Shown: positions 37,377 to 37,431 of the stretch, one piece after another
How positions within the stretch are numbered: the first letter of the stretch is position 1
Layout of the letters: every line of letters begins with the position of its first letter
Source: Rhodocyclales bacterium GT-UBC
GTDB lineage: Bacteria > Pseudomonadota > Gammaproteobacteria > Burkholderiales > Rhodocyclaceae
NCBI GenBank assembly: GCA_003583745.1
Contig: QXPY01000020.1
Coordinates: 1-37,431, forward strand
Length of the DNA: 37,431 nt
Direction of reading: 5' to 3'
Position numbers and translations under genes: made by a program
The notes under the pieces: model-generated
What the model was told of the DNA's origin: nothing
The model's database searches: none
The model's input: the letters and a program-made list of their open reading frames with translations, nothing else

Positions 37377-37431
37377 TGGAGCGGCAGAAGAGTCTCGAAC
37401 TCTCGACCTATACCTTGGCAAGGTATCGCTC
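37377..37431 (-). tRNA. tRNA-Gly (GCC), partial at window edge
   Basis: On the minus strand the visible 55 nt contain the anticodon stem-loop ATACCTTGCCAAGGTAT, which has anticodon GCC, the T arm GAGAGTTCGAGACTC, the acceptor 3' strand CTGCCGC, and TCCA. The 5' part (acceptor, D arm) lies beyond the window. tRNA-Gly GCC is the only reading that fits this anticodon. Confidence 0.9.

Noticed and set aside
1..37431. CRISPR array or prophage
   Set aside because: No regularly spaced repeats with unique spacers and no phage structural, lysis or integrase genes were seen.

Overview
The window looks like chromosomal DNA of a GC-rich betaproteobacterium. A member of the Rhodocyclales (Dechloromonas/Azonexus/Azoarcus-like) is my best guess. 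The reasons are an integron attC site, a PEP-CTERM protein, a stand-alone RibB under an FMN riboswitch, and betaproteobacterial-looking LysR, MFS and DUF families. The assignment is an inference, because no marker gene such as 16S rRNA is present.

Positions 1-6500 are an accessory, lower-GC patch. It opens with a well-formed attC site (55-129), with a cassette-type ORF starting 6 bp behind it. It then holds a truncated attC-like end, tandem repeats, a decayed small membrane-protein gene, two transposase fragments (IS1182-like and IS5-like), and a row of short co-oriented genes. These encode a Tdi1/DUF1851-like immunity protein, an L7/L12-tail membrane protein, two small membrane proteins, DUF2726, a sirtuin lacking most zinc cysteines, a GNAT acetyltransferase, DUF7079 and a secreted or anchored hypothetical.

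Positions 6500-28600 are mostly ordinary chromosome. The genes here are an EamA transporter, a PEP-CTERM protein, a divergent pyruvate kinase, an Fsr-type MFS pump divergent from an AraC regulator, an alpha/beta hydrolase, a VOC protein, an ArsC-like reductase and two LysR regulators with divergent small operons (one DUF2798 plus AhpD-like). A PAS-GGDEF cyclase, an M17 aminopeptidase, ribB with its FMN riboswitch, a DGPF/YCII plus ECF42 sigma pair, a large CorA-like protein, a GlxA-type regulator, a cysteine hydrolase, DUF1415 and a DHA3-type MFS protein follow.

The most interesting part is 28634-33486. A LysR regulator is divergent from a complete aconitase B that carries a twin-arginine signal peptide. 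Directly behind it lies an orphan ModA-like periplasmic protein, with no ABC permease or ATPase. Aconitate isomerase, the enzyme of trans-aconitate assimilation in Pseudomonas, is to my recollection a periplasmic member of this ModA-like fold. I therefore propose an extracytoplasmic aconitate pathway: trans-aconitate to cis-aconitate by the isomerase, then to citrate/isocitrate by the exported aconitase, under LysR control. The AT-rich intergenic region contains a direct repeat around a TATC/GATA dyad that could be the LysR site.

The right end (33544-37431) carries a DUF4139 protein, an initiator tRNA-Met with its terminator, an orphan ParA-like ATPase, an IclR regulator and the 3' part of a tRNA-Gly cut by the window edge.
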